NCBI RefSeq assembly: GCF_014195535.1
Contig: NZ_JACIBY010000001.1
Span: 623,748 to 687,747, forward strand
DNA length: 64,000 bases
Reading direction: 5' to 3'
Source of the DNA: Runella defluvii
Lineage (GTDB): Bacteria > Bacteroidota > Bacteroidia > Cytophagales > Spirosomataceae
In this document: piece by piece, positions 8,817 through 15,262 of the stretch
Layout of the letters: each line of letters begins with the position of its first letter
How positions within the stretch are numbered: the first letter of the stretch is position 1
Notes under the pieces: model-generated
What the model saw: the letters and a program-made list of their open reading frames with translations, nothing else
The model's database searches: none
Told to the model about the DNA's origin: nothing
Made by a program: the position numbers and the translations under genes

Positions 8817-9834
8817 AGAAGTCGCCTGTATAAAATGGACTGACGACATAACGGCTAGAGTCGCGCTGCAAGCGATTGGAGGCGCGTTCAATCCAGACAA
8901 CGTAATCAGTTTCTCCACTTTTTCGCGTCGAAATGCCAAATAGTTCTTCTTGCGCGGGCCGTTTGTGCGCATACACCACAGCCACTTGACGGATGTGTAC
9001 TTTGTGAAGTTCTTCCGTGCTAACTTCTTTTCCATCTACAAATAAGGTGACGTTCTCGCGGTATTTTGGATAAACGTCTAAGTATTTGTCGGGGCGTACG
9101 TACACCATCGTCCCCTGTCGTTTGAAAAAGCTTGCTTCCAATAACTGATTCATGTTGCCCGACCAAGTTCTTTCCATTTTTTTGCGATATTCGGCGGGAT
9201 AGGTTTGAGTCCCTTTGATTTTATCTTTGAAAGAAATGTCAAATAGAGATTGCTTAAATGCGCTGTTGTGGGTAAATAAACCTTCTTGCGCTAGGACTTG
9301 AGAAAGCGAATTGGGGTAGTCAGACGGGTGAATGTCGGGATAGCAACCCACTTCTGGGTCGTAACAAAAATCAAAAAAGGCCATTTTATATCCTTCTGAT
9401 GTCTTGTCTCTTCGCCTGATAATTTTCATGGCTTCGCTGCCATAGTTGCCCAAAATTACGTTTTTGATGTCGGAAATGCGCCCTTCCGCGTCACGTTCTA
9501 CTCCTTGAAGTTCAAAAGTAACTCCGTGTTTTTTTAGTGTTTTTTGAATGGCAGTGAGGTCTTTATCGGTGGCATAAGGAGTGATAACACCATATAATTT
9601 TCCTTTTTTGGCGACCAAATAACGAGTTCCAAACTCGGAGGGAGACGAGACTTCAGGCAAAGTAAATGATTGAAAACACGTTAAAATAATACTAAAAACG
9701 AGCCCAATCGAGACGTACTTCCAGCTGCTTCGCCACGTTGAAGTTTTGTTCATCATCGCAATCCGACTTTTGAGGAGTGATTGGTTGAAGTGGTTGGTAA
9801 ACGTAAAATGTTCGGGGGAGGTGAGGGTTTTCAT
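8815..9834 (-). CDS. M56/BlaR1-derived sensor-only membrane protein (paralogue 3)
   Basis: A 339-residue protein with no known family name. Residues 1-29 (MKTLTSPEHF, then NHFNQSLLKSRIAMMNK) match the cytosolic stretch that precedes the last membrane helix of the M56 peptidase upstream. A single membrane segment follows (about 34-53, VSIGLVFSIILTCFQSF), then about 285 extracytoplasmic residues. Within these are a module shared by all four proteins (GKLYGVITPYATDKDL then AIQKTLKKHG, about 78-120) and a C-terminal TonB-plug-like motif LFVDGKEVSTEEL. No peptidase motif is present. It is the most diverged copy in the membrane region. The start overlaps the preceding gene's stop by 4 nt (ATGA), so it is translationally coupled, and it is the last gene of the array. 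Likely role (inference): accessory sensor or decoy for the M56 receptor. Confidence 0.8.
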   Translation of the reverse strand: MKTLTSPEHFTFTNHFNQSLLKSRIAMMNKTSTWRSSWKYVSIGLVFSIILTCFQSFTLPEVSSPSEFGTRYLVAKKGKLYGVITPYATDKDLTAIQKTLKKHGVTFELQGVERDAEGRISDIKNVILGNYGSEAMKIIRRRDKTSEGYKMAFFDFCYDPEVGCYPDIHPSDYPNSLSQVLAQEGLFTHNSAFKQSLFDISFKDKIKGTQTYPAEYRKKMERTWSGNMNQLLEASFFKRQGTMVYVRPDKYLDVYPKYRENVTLFVDGKEVSTEELHKVHIRQVAVVYAHKRPAQEELFGISTRKSGETDYVVWIERASNRLQRDSSRYVVSPFYTGDF

Positions 9835-9840
9835 GGCAGT
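9747..9840 (-). repeat. Anchor-coding DNA repeat, copy 4 (5' end of paralogue 3)
   Basis: About 94 bp covering the start codon and the NHFNQSLLKSRIAMMNK coding region, nearly identical at DNA level to the same region of the two upstream paralogues. Similarity stops abruptly after MMNK, unlike copies 1-3, which continue through the membrane helix. Confidence 0.85.
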
Positions 9841-10898
9841 ATTGGTGATTGATTCGTGAAAATGGCAAACGCTCGCTTGATGATTTGAGAGTTTTCATCA
9901 TCGTACCAAGCATAACAATGTACGGCGTATAAGTTATTGATTGTTAGCTTTTCGGCGTCTTCGAGGGTAGAGGTTTGATTGTCGATGATAAAAAGGGCCT
10001 CTCGGTAAAAACTTTCAATGCGCAACTGTTTCTCGGGTGAAAAATAGATTTGATTTCGTGCGCCTGTTTGGCATAAGTAGTTGAATCCACTTTCTTTAAA
10101 TTCCGAAAAACTTACCTTTTTTCCTTGGGTGATGGCTTTTATACGTGCTTGGTATTCTCTTTTCAGGAGCTCATAGCGGTGGCTATGAATCCAATGATTT
10201 ACCTCTTGTTCGTCTTTTTTTGTAAGTTCCGCGAGTGAGGCAGCGGCTGCGTAGGAACGACCTGCGCTACAAAAATTTTTTGCGATTTCGATGGAGCCAC
10301 CTGTAATCGCAATTGGTTTGTTGGTGTCATCAATTCTGCTTTGACATTGGCTTTTTTTATCATTGTGCGCCCAGGTGGTTGTTAAGTCAATGGCCGTGAT
10401 GAAATGGCTGAGTGGGTCAAATTTGATTTGATCAACCGAAAAATTCCACCCAATCTTTCTAAATTCGTCTTGAATATTGGCTAAATCCTGCAACGTACAT
10501 TTGGGGGTAAGAACCCAATAAAGTCGATTGTTTTGAAACACAACGTAAGGCGTTTTGGAAAACAAGGTATCTGAAAGGGCGGTTGAAGCAATTTCAGCTG
10601 TTGAGACGGGAGCTGGGGCTAGTTTAAAATCATAGAAATGAACGATTGGTGAGGTTTGGGTGGAAGTGAAAACAGTTTCCAATTCAGGTACTTTCTGAAC
10701 AATTATCTTTTGCACCTCCTCCCGATAGGGCTTCGTAAACGCCGCACTCATCCAAATCGACGCAATAAACAGCCCGTATTTACCAAAGGCTTTCCAGCTA
10801 GATTTACGTTTGTTCATCATCGCAATCCGACTTTTGAGGAGTGATTGGTTGAAGTGGTTGGTAAACGTAAAGTGTTCGGGGGAGGTGAAGGTTTTCAT
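9831..10898 (-). CDS. M56/BlaR1-derived sensor-only membrane protein (paralogue 2)
   Basis: A 355-residue sister of the genes on either side. Residues 1-60 carry the copied anchor: MKTFTSPEHF, NHFNQSLLKSRIAMMNKRK, membrane helix YGLFIASIWMSAAF (about 41-56), then KPYREEVQK. The extracytoplasmic part holds the common module (YVVFQNNRLYWVLTPKCTL, QDLANIQDEFRKIGW), a Cys-containing loop (AKNFCSAGRSY), a helical Lys/Glu-rich stretch, SGARN-like TGARNQIYF, and a C-terminal segment LRIESFYREALFIIDNQ. The zinc peptidase domain is absent. ATGA overlaps couple it to both neighbours (10895-10898 and 9831-9834). Function unknown; membrane-bound sensor or modulator is inferred from its origin and coupling. 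Confidence 0.82.
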   Translation of the reverse strand: MKTFTSPEHFTFTNHFNQSLLKSRIAMMNKRKSSWKAFGKYGLFIASIWMSAAFTKPYREEVQKIIVQKVPELETVFTSTQTSPIVHFYDFKLAPAPVSTAEIASTALSDTLFSKTPYVVFQNNRLYWVLTPKCTLQDLANIQDEFRKIGWNFSVDQIKFDPLSHFITAIDLTTTWAHNDKKSQCQSRIDDTNKPIAITGGSIEIAKNFCSAGRSYAAAASLAELTKKDEQEVNHWIHSHRYELLKREYQARIKAITQGKKVSFSEFKESGFNYLCQTGARNQIYFSPEKQLRIESFYREALFIIDNQTSTLEDAEKLTINNLYAVHCYAWYDDENSQIIKRAFAIFTNQSPILP

Positions 10899-10906
10899 GG
10901 CAGTTT
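10713..10906 (-). repeat. Anchor-coding DNA repeat, copy 3
   Basis: About 190 bp spanning the start codon to the KPYREEV codons of paralogue 2. By eye there are about 16 differences from the copy at 11759-11946, so roughly 91% DNA identity, while the downstream coding regions are far more divergent. Confidence 0.85.
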
Positions 10907-11944
10907 TTGGTTATTTTTAGTAAAAACGGCAACCGTACGAGTAAGGTGTTTTCGGCTAGAATCGGTATATACTGCTGAAATAAGTATTGCGCTAATGTCT
11001 TTAACGTCAAGCTGTTGAATCTGTCCCAAATTACTTTCTTTTTCATCCACAAAAATCTCTGCGGTTATGTAAAAAGGGTCTAACCGTAAATTACCGTCTT
11101 CAAAATAGACGCCATTTCGGGCTCCTGATTCCGCTAAAAACTGAAGTTCTTCCTGCTGTAATTCTTTTAAACCATTGAGGGCTCTGAGGGGAGATTTGTA
11201 AAAATTTTCACGAAAATTTTGGGTTTGCTCATCATAAGCTTCTGACTTATTAGCTTTACTATGTTCTTTTTCGTGTTTTTTTAACCATTCGCTAAGCAAG
11301 TGTTGGTCTTTTTCTACCACTTTCTTAAAGAGAGTATCGTACGATATGCTTGAAATGCCGCAAGAGGCGTCCTTGACACTTAGCCACCCACCAAACGAAT
11401 CAAAAGGTTTATTGACGGATTTTATCAGGCCAGAGCTGGAACGCCCTCCGCCTTTGGGGAGAGAGGTTCCTACTTTGATTTCAGAAATGTAGTATCCTAG
11501 TGCGTTTAATTTTAGCTGTTTAACTACAAAAGTGCATCCCACTTTTTCAAATTCATTCTGAATCATACTAAGGTCTTTGAGCGTTACTTTGGGGGTGATG
11601 ACCCAGTAGAGTTTGCCTTCATTGAAATGGACATATTTAGTTTTTGATGAAGGTTCGCGTTTCGCTTCCAACACAAAGTCTTTCAATGGTGTGAGCTTCG
11701 ATACAGGGGTTTCTAATACTTCGCCCAATACAGGTATTTTTTCAATCAAAGTAGTTTTCACCTCCTCCCGATACGGCTTCGTAAACGCCGCGCATACCCA
11801 AATTGAGGCAATAAACATCCCGTATTTACCGAAGGATTTCCAGTTGGATTTACGTTTGTTCATCATCGCAATCCGACTTTTGAGCAGCGATTGGTTGAAG
11901 TGGTTGGTAAACGTAAAATGTTCGGGGGAGGTGAGGGTTTTCAT
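10895..11944 (-). CDS. M56/BlaR1-derived sensor-only membrane protein (paralogue 1)
   Basis: The ATG at 11944 (MKTLTSPEHF) is chosen because it aligns with the starts of the two later paralogues; the frame remains open further upstream into blaR1. The product is 349 residues: short cytosolic NHFNQSLLKSRIAMMNKRK, membrane helix YGMFIASIWVCAAF (about 41-56), KPYREEVK, then the extracytoplasmic sensor with the shared module YVHFNEGKLYWVITPKVTL (about 104-160), GGWLSVKDASCG, a charged helical part, SGARNGVYFEDGNLRLDPFY and a C-terminal IFVDEKESNLGQIQQL. It lacks the HExxH peptidase. It starts 4 bp after the M56 stop codon and overlaps paralogue 2 by 4 nt, so it belongs to the same transcript. Confidence 0.83.
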   Translation of the reverse strand: MKTLTSPEHFTFTNHFNQSLLKSRIAMMNKRKSNWKSFGKYGMFIASIWVCAAFTKPYREEVKTTLIEKIPVLGEVLETPVSKLTPLKDFVLEAKREPSSKTKYVHFNEGKLYWVITPKVTLKDLSMIQNEFEKVGCTFVVKQLKLNALGYYISEIKVGTSLPKGGGRSSSGLIKSVNKPFDSFGGWLSVKDASCGISSISYDTLFKKVVEKDQHLLSEWLKKHEKEHSKANKSEAYDEQTQNFRENFYKSPLRALNGLKELQQEELQFLAESGARNGVYFEDGNLRLDPFYITAEIFVDEKESNLGQIQQLDVKDISAILISAVYTDSSRKHLTRTVAVFTKNNQKLP

Positions 11945-11946
11945 GG
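11759..11946 (-). repeat. Anchor-coding DNA repeat, copy 2
   Basis: About 188 bp at the 5' end of paralogue 1, from the codons for KPYREEV back to the start codon. It is highly similar to the copies at 10713-10906 and 12842-12998. Confidence 0.85.
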
Positions 11947-11948
11947 CT

Positions 11949-13808
11949 TTACAGTTTGGTGTAAATAACAAAGTACGTATCGTTTGTTTTTCCAAAAGCA
12001 TCGGTAACTTCGTACTTCTCAGCTCTTAAAAACCGCTCAGGGGATAACTTTTCAATTTGTTCAATGCCGACTTTTTTGCCGTTGAGTCTAAATTGAGCGT
12101 TTCGGTAAGGTTCTTTGACGGAAAGAGTGATGCGATCAGTGTGTTTAGTGGTAGTAATGGCTTGATACGCAGTCATTGACCCTTCGTAATGCAACGACTG
12201 TGGGAGAAAAATATGGGTAGGTTTGAAATAGTCACCTCCACGTTTGAATCTTGCGATTACGTCAGGCTTTGTGTTTATTTCCAACGCTTCAAATTTTGCA
12301 ATATCGTCCTCCTCGCGGGAAAGTGCCTGTTGGCTAGGGTCAATACAACAATCACCATACCCCCACTTGTTGCCAAAATTAGAAACGGGAACGGTCAACT
12401 GAATGGGTTTCATGGGCATAAAGGTGGTATCTGTGCCTTGTGAAATCAGCGTGGACATTTTCCCAGCAAAAGGAGTAACCTCCACCGAAAGTTTACGCAA
12501 GAAACGCCCTGATGAATCCGTAATCCATTGAATGATTTTTAAATCTTTCCCCAGTTGTTTGAATTCTTGTTGAATTTCAACCATGTCGGAGAGCGTAGTT
12601 TTGGACGTTATCAGCACTTGAATTTCATTCTTCTCACTGTACCTCACGTACTTTTTGTTGGTTAAGTTTAGGCGACTTTCTATTTGCCCTTCTTGTGGTG
12701 GTTCTTTTGACGTTTTTTGATAAACCCTGATTTCTTCCAAATCAACCTCTACTGTTTTTGGGGTAGGCTTGCCTTTTTTGTCGTCTTTGGGAGAAGGTAC
12801 CAGCGTACTTAGTTGCGGCAAATTTGTAATAATCTGACTGACAACCTCTTCCCGATAAGGCTTCGTAAACGCCGCGCATACCCAAATCGACGCAATAAAT
12901 AGCCCGTACTTACCGAAGGCTTTCCAGTTGGATTTACGTTTGTTCATCATCGTAATCCGACTTTTGAGCAGCGATTGGTTGAAGTGGTTGGCGAAGGTTT
13001 GTTGGGAAGTGCTGAGGGTACTCCGTAATAAATGAAATTGATACGATTTCTTCTCAACACCCGTGTCAAGCACGGCGCGGTCGGTGATGTATTCGAGGGT
13101 TTCTTGTACCAAACGCTGGTGCCACCACGCAAAAGGATTGAACCAAAAAACGCACTTTAACAGCTCCGAACTGAGCATATCGAGGCTGTGGTACTGCTGA
13201 GCGTGGATGCACTCGTGCGTCCATACCTGTTCCCATTCGTCGGTGGTGTGTTGGTGAGGGTTGTAAAAAATCCAGTGAAAAAATGAAAAAGGGGCTGTAA
13301 GGGTTGGGTTTTCGACCAATACCACGTTAAAATCGGTGGCATAAAGCGTGCTTTTCTGCTTGAGCCGCCAAAGGGAAGCCAATTGTACCAAAAATTTTGC
13401 CCCTAACAGCCCCACGCCTAGCCAATAGATCAACGCAATCCAAGAAAAGAGTGTCCACGTTTTTTGTGGAGATGCGACAGAGCTGACCGCCTGACGCTCT
13501 TCCTTAAAGGTTGGTGCAGCGGTGCGCGGTGACGACACCTGAGTAGTAGTTGAGAAGGGCTGCTTTGGCGCTTTTTCCTTGGTCCAAGATGCGGCTTGAT
13601 TGACGATTTGAGCGGGGGCATCGGGTACCCATTCCCAATCGGGGACGGGGACGACGGGCAAAACCAAGGTCGCGGCTACATTGATCCACAGCAACCATCG
13701 ATTCACCTGCAAAAAAGTTTCGCGTTTGACGAGCCAAGCATAGGCACCCGTCAAAATAGCCATCACCAAACTGGCTTTCAGTAGATAGGAGAGGAGTTCG
13801 AAGTTCAC
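11949..13808 (-). CDS. M56-family (BlaR1-like) membrane metallopeptidase/sensor
   Basis: A 619-residue integral membrane zinc peptidase of the BlaR1/MecR1 type, which on sensing a signal cleaves or triggers loss of a BlaI repressor. Seen: N-terminal membrane helices (about 8-27, 36-53, 119-146); the zinc peptidase motif HECIH at 198-202 with the downstream Glu in QETLEYITDRAV (about 236-246); the conserved end-of-M56 segment NHFNQSLLKSRITMMNK (274-290); a last membrane helix (298-314); and an extracytoplasmic domain of about 300 residues in place of the penicillin-binding domain of staphylococcal BlaR1. That domain has the shared module KYVRYSEKNEIQVLITSKT (386-445) and a plug-like FRLNGKKVGIEQIEKLSP. 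There is no SxxK site, so the ligand is probably not a beta-lactam. It sits 45 bp after the repressor gene. Confidence 0.9.
   Translation of the reverse strand: MNFELLSYLLKASLVMAILTGAYAWLVKRETFLQVNRWLLWINVAATLVLPVVPVPDWEWVPDAPAQIVNQAASWTKEKAPKQPFSTTTQVSSPRTAAPTFKEERQAVSSVASPQKTWTLFSWIALIYWLGVGLLGAKFLVQLASLWRLKQKSTLYATDFNVVLVENPTLTAPFSFFHWIFYNPHQHTTDEWEQVWTHECIHAQQYHSLDMLSSELLKCVFWFNPFAWWHQRLVQETLEYITDRAVLDTGVEKKSYQFHLLRSTLSTSQQTFANHFNQSLLKSRITMMNKRKSNWKAFGKYGLFIASIWVCAAFTKPYREEVVSQIITNLPQLSTLVPSPKDDKKGKPTPKTVEVDLEEIRVYQKTSKEPPQEGQIESRLNLTNKKYVRYSEKNEIQVLITSKTTLSDMVEIQQEFKQLGKDLKIIQWITDSSGRFLRKLSVEVTPFAGKMSTLISQGTDTTFMPMKPIQLTVPVSNFGNKWGYGDCCIDPSQQALSREEDDIAKFEALEINTKPDVIARFKRGGDYFKPTHIFLPQSLHYEGSMTAYQAITTTKHTDRITLSVKEPYRNAQFRLNGKKVGIEQIEKLSPERFLRAEKYEVTDAFGKTNDTYFVIYTKL
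12842..12998 (-). repeat. Anchor-coding DNA repeat, copy 1 (inside the M56 gene)
   Basis: About 157 bp within the M56 gene coding NHFNQSLLKSRITMMNKRK through KPYREEV. It is the probable source of the three downstream copies. Similarity to them fades just 5' of the NHFNQ codons, marking the duplication breakpoint. Confidence 0.82.
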
Positions 13809-13853
13809 GGTTTAGTCGAGGTTAAAGGATGGATGGTCACTGTAAGGGGAGGT

Positions 13854-14222
13854 TTAAGTATCGCTACCGCCTTCAATCATGCGTAAGATTTCGCGCAGTT
13901 CATCGGCAGAAACTTTGTCGTTTTGGGCAAAATACGAAACCAAGTTTTTGTACGAATTGTCAAAATAATTGTCAACCAACTTGCTGATAACGAATTGGTT
14001 TTGGTAGGACTCTTTCGACACCAGCGGATAATATTCGTAGGTGTTTCCGTAGGTTCGATGTCCGATGTAGCCTTTTTCTTCGAGATTCCGAATGATGGTC
14101 GAGACGGTATTGTAGTGCAATGGCGGGTTGGTGAAAAACGGCATAAGGTCTTTCACAAAAGCACGTTCTACTTTCCAAAGCGCGTGCATAATTTCTTCTT
14201 CTTTGTTGGTTAGCTTTTCCAT
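13854..14222 (-). CDS. BlaI/MecI-family transcriptional repressor
   Basis: A 122-residue dimeric winged-helix repressor that pairs with M56 peptidases. Seen: the family opening LTNKEEEIMHALWKVERAFV, the recognition-helix region LHYNTVSTIIRNLEEKGYI (about 34-52), the wing (GHRTYGNTYEYYPLVS), and a C-terminal dimerisation helix region ending in LREILRMIEGGSD. The start fits the family exactly and lies only a few bases past a perfect TAnnTTTG -7 element, so the mRNA is probably leaderless or nearly so. It is first in the operon with the M56 gene and its three derivatives, and a dyad at its own promoter implies autorepression. The protease cleavage site cannot be assigned. Confidence 0.93.
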   Translation of the reverse strand: MEKLTNKEEEIMHALWKVERAFVKDLMPFFTNPPLHYNTVSTIIRNLEEKGYIGHRTYGNTYEYYPLVSKESYQNQFVISKLVDNYFDNSYKNLVSYFAQNDKVSADELREILRMIEGGSDT

Positions 14223-14260
14223 ACTACAAATATAGTACTATAACTGTAGTTTGCAAACTA
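14223..14260 (-). promoter_or_regulatory. Promoter with overlapping BlaI-type operator dyads
   Basis: On the - strand TTG (14254-14256), a 19-nt spacer and TATATTTG (14227-14234) match the Bacteroidota promoter perfectly. Two dyads overlap it. ACTACA (14223-14228) mirrors TGTAGT (14245-14250) around an ATAGTACTAT core centred at 14236.5. A perfect 14-bp palindrome TAGTTTGCAAACTA occupies 14247-14260. TACA/TGTA half-sites are the known BlaI/MecI recognition pattern. Repressor bound here would cover both promoter elements. Confidence 0.78.
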
Positions 14261-14362
14261 TTTTTGTAGGATTTTTTTTAATGTGCATTTCCAAACCATT
14301 TTTTGCATTTTTGGTTTGACAATATGTGTATCAACCTATATCACTGTTTAACTCATTCACCA

Positions 14363-15202
14363 ATGAAAAAATTGATTCTTGTTGGGGCGATGTTTGCTAT
14401 GCAGGCATTTATCCAACGCCCAGTTGAAACCCCGATTCCATTGTGTCAAACTTCGCACGATATGGCTACGTGGGCGGCTGATGCCAATTTTATGGCCATG
14501 CACGAAGCTCCCGAAGCATATCACTATGCGGGTAAGGGAGAAACCATTAAGTTTTCGACACCTGATGGAAAAGAGGCGTCGGGCTTTTTGATTAAAGCCC
14601 CTAAGAAGTCAGACAAGTGGCTTTTTGTCTATCAAGAATGGTGGGGGCTCAACGACCACATCAAGCACGAAGCCGAGACGTTCTACAACGATTTGGGCGA
14701 CGTAAACGTGTTGGCCTTGGATATGTACGACGGCCAAGTAGGTACAACGCCGCAAGAAGCGGGCAAAATCATGCAATCAGTACCCAAAGAGCGTTTGACG
14801 GCCATCATGCAAGGTGCATTGGCACACGTTGGTAAAAAAGCCAAAATTGCGAGTGTAGGCTGGTGCTTCGGCGGTATGTTGTCGTTGCAGTCGGCGCTGT
14901 TGGAAGGCAAGCAAGCGGTGGGTTGCGTGATGTACTACGGTCGTCCTGAGCAGGATGTAGAAAAACTCAAGACGTTGAACGTGGACGTATTGGGTGTTTT
15001 TGGCAAACAAGACAAAGCTCCTTCGCCCGAAATGGTGGCTCAATTTGAAGAAAATATGAAGGCAGCGGGTAAGCAAGTAACCGTGAAAATGTACGACGCA
15101 GTACACGGTTTTGCCAACCCAAGTAACCCTAAGCACGACGCAACGGCGACGGCTGATGCGTACAAGCACTCAATCGAGTATTTGAAGAAGAAGTTTAGCT
15201 AG
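14363..15202 (+). CDS. Exported dienelactone hydrolase-family protein
   Basis: The ATG at 14363 begins a hydrophobic signal-like sequence (MKKLILVGAMFAMQAF), so the 279-residue product is probably exported, unlike typical cytoplasmic dienelactone hydrolases. Seen: the alpha/beta-hydrolase core with EWWGLNDHIKHEA, nucleophile elbow SVGWCFGGM with Cys168, an Asp in FGKQDKAPSP (D217) and His248 in AVHGFANP, the Cys-Asp-His triad of the family. Substrate is unknown; the family hydrolyses cyclic esters and lactones. It stands alone, divergent from the BlaI operon, and ends at a bidirectional hairpin. The signal peptide lacks a textbook cleavage site. Confidence 0.88.
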   Translation: MKKLILVGAMFAMQAFIQRPVETPIPLCQTSHDMATWAADANFMAMHEAPEAYHYAGKGETIKFSTPDGKEASGFLIKAPKKSDKWLFVYQEWWGLNDHIKHEAETFYNDLGDVNVLALDMYDGQVGTTPQEAGKIMQSVPKERLTAIMQGALAHVGKKAKIASVGWCFGGMLSLQSALLEGKQAVGCVMYYGRPEQDVEKLKTLNVDVLGVFGKQDKAPSPEMVAQFEENMKAAGKQVTVKMYDAVHGFANPSNPKHDATATADAYKHSIEYLKKKFS

Positions 15203-15217
15203 TGGCAAACTCATAAA

Positions 15218-15256
15218 ATAAACCTATAAGGTTTCAAAAACCTTATAGGTTTAGAA
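15218..15256. terminator. Bidirectional terminator hairpin
   Basis: A perfect 13-bp stem (15220-15232 with 15240-15252) with A/T flanks sits between the convergent dienelactone hydrolase gene and the first efflux operon. Confidence 0.8.
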
Positions 15257-15262
15257 TTGAAG

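Noticed and set aside
11949-14222. Classical beta-lactamase regulon (BlaR1 sensing beta-lactams)
   Set aside because: The extracytoplasmic domain has no SxxK/SxN/KTG penicillin-binding motifs and no beta-lactamase gene is adjacent; only the BlaI/M56 logic is retained.
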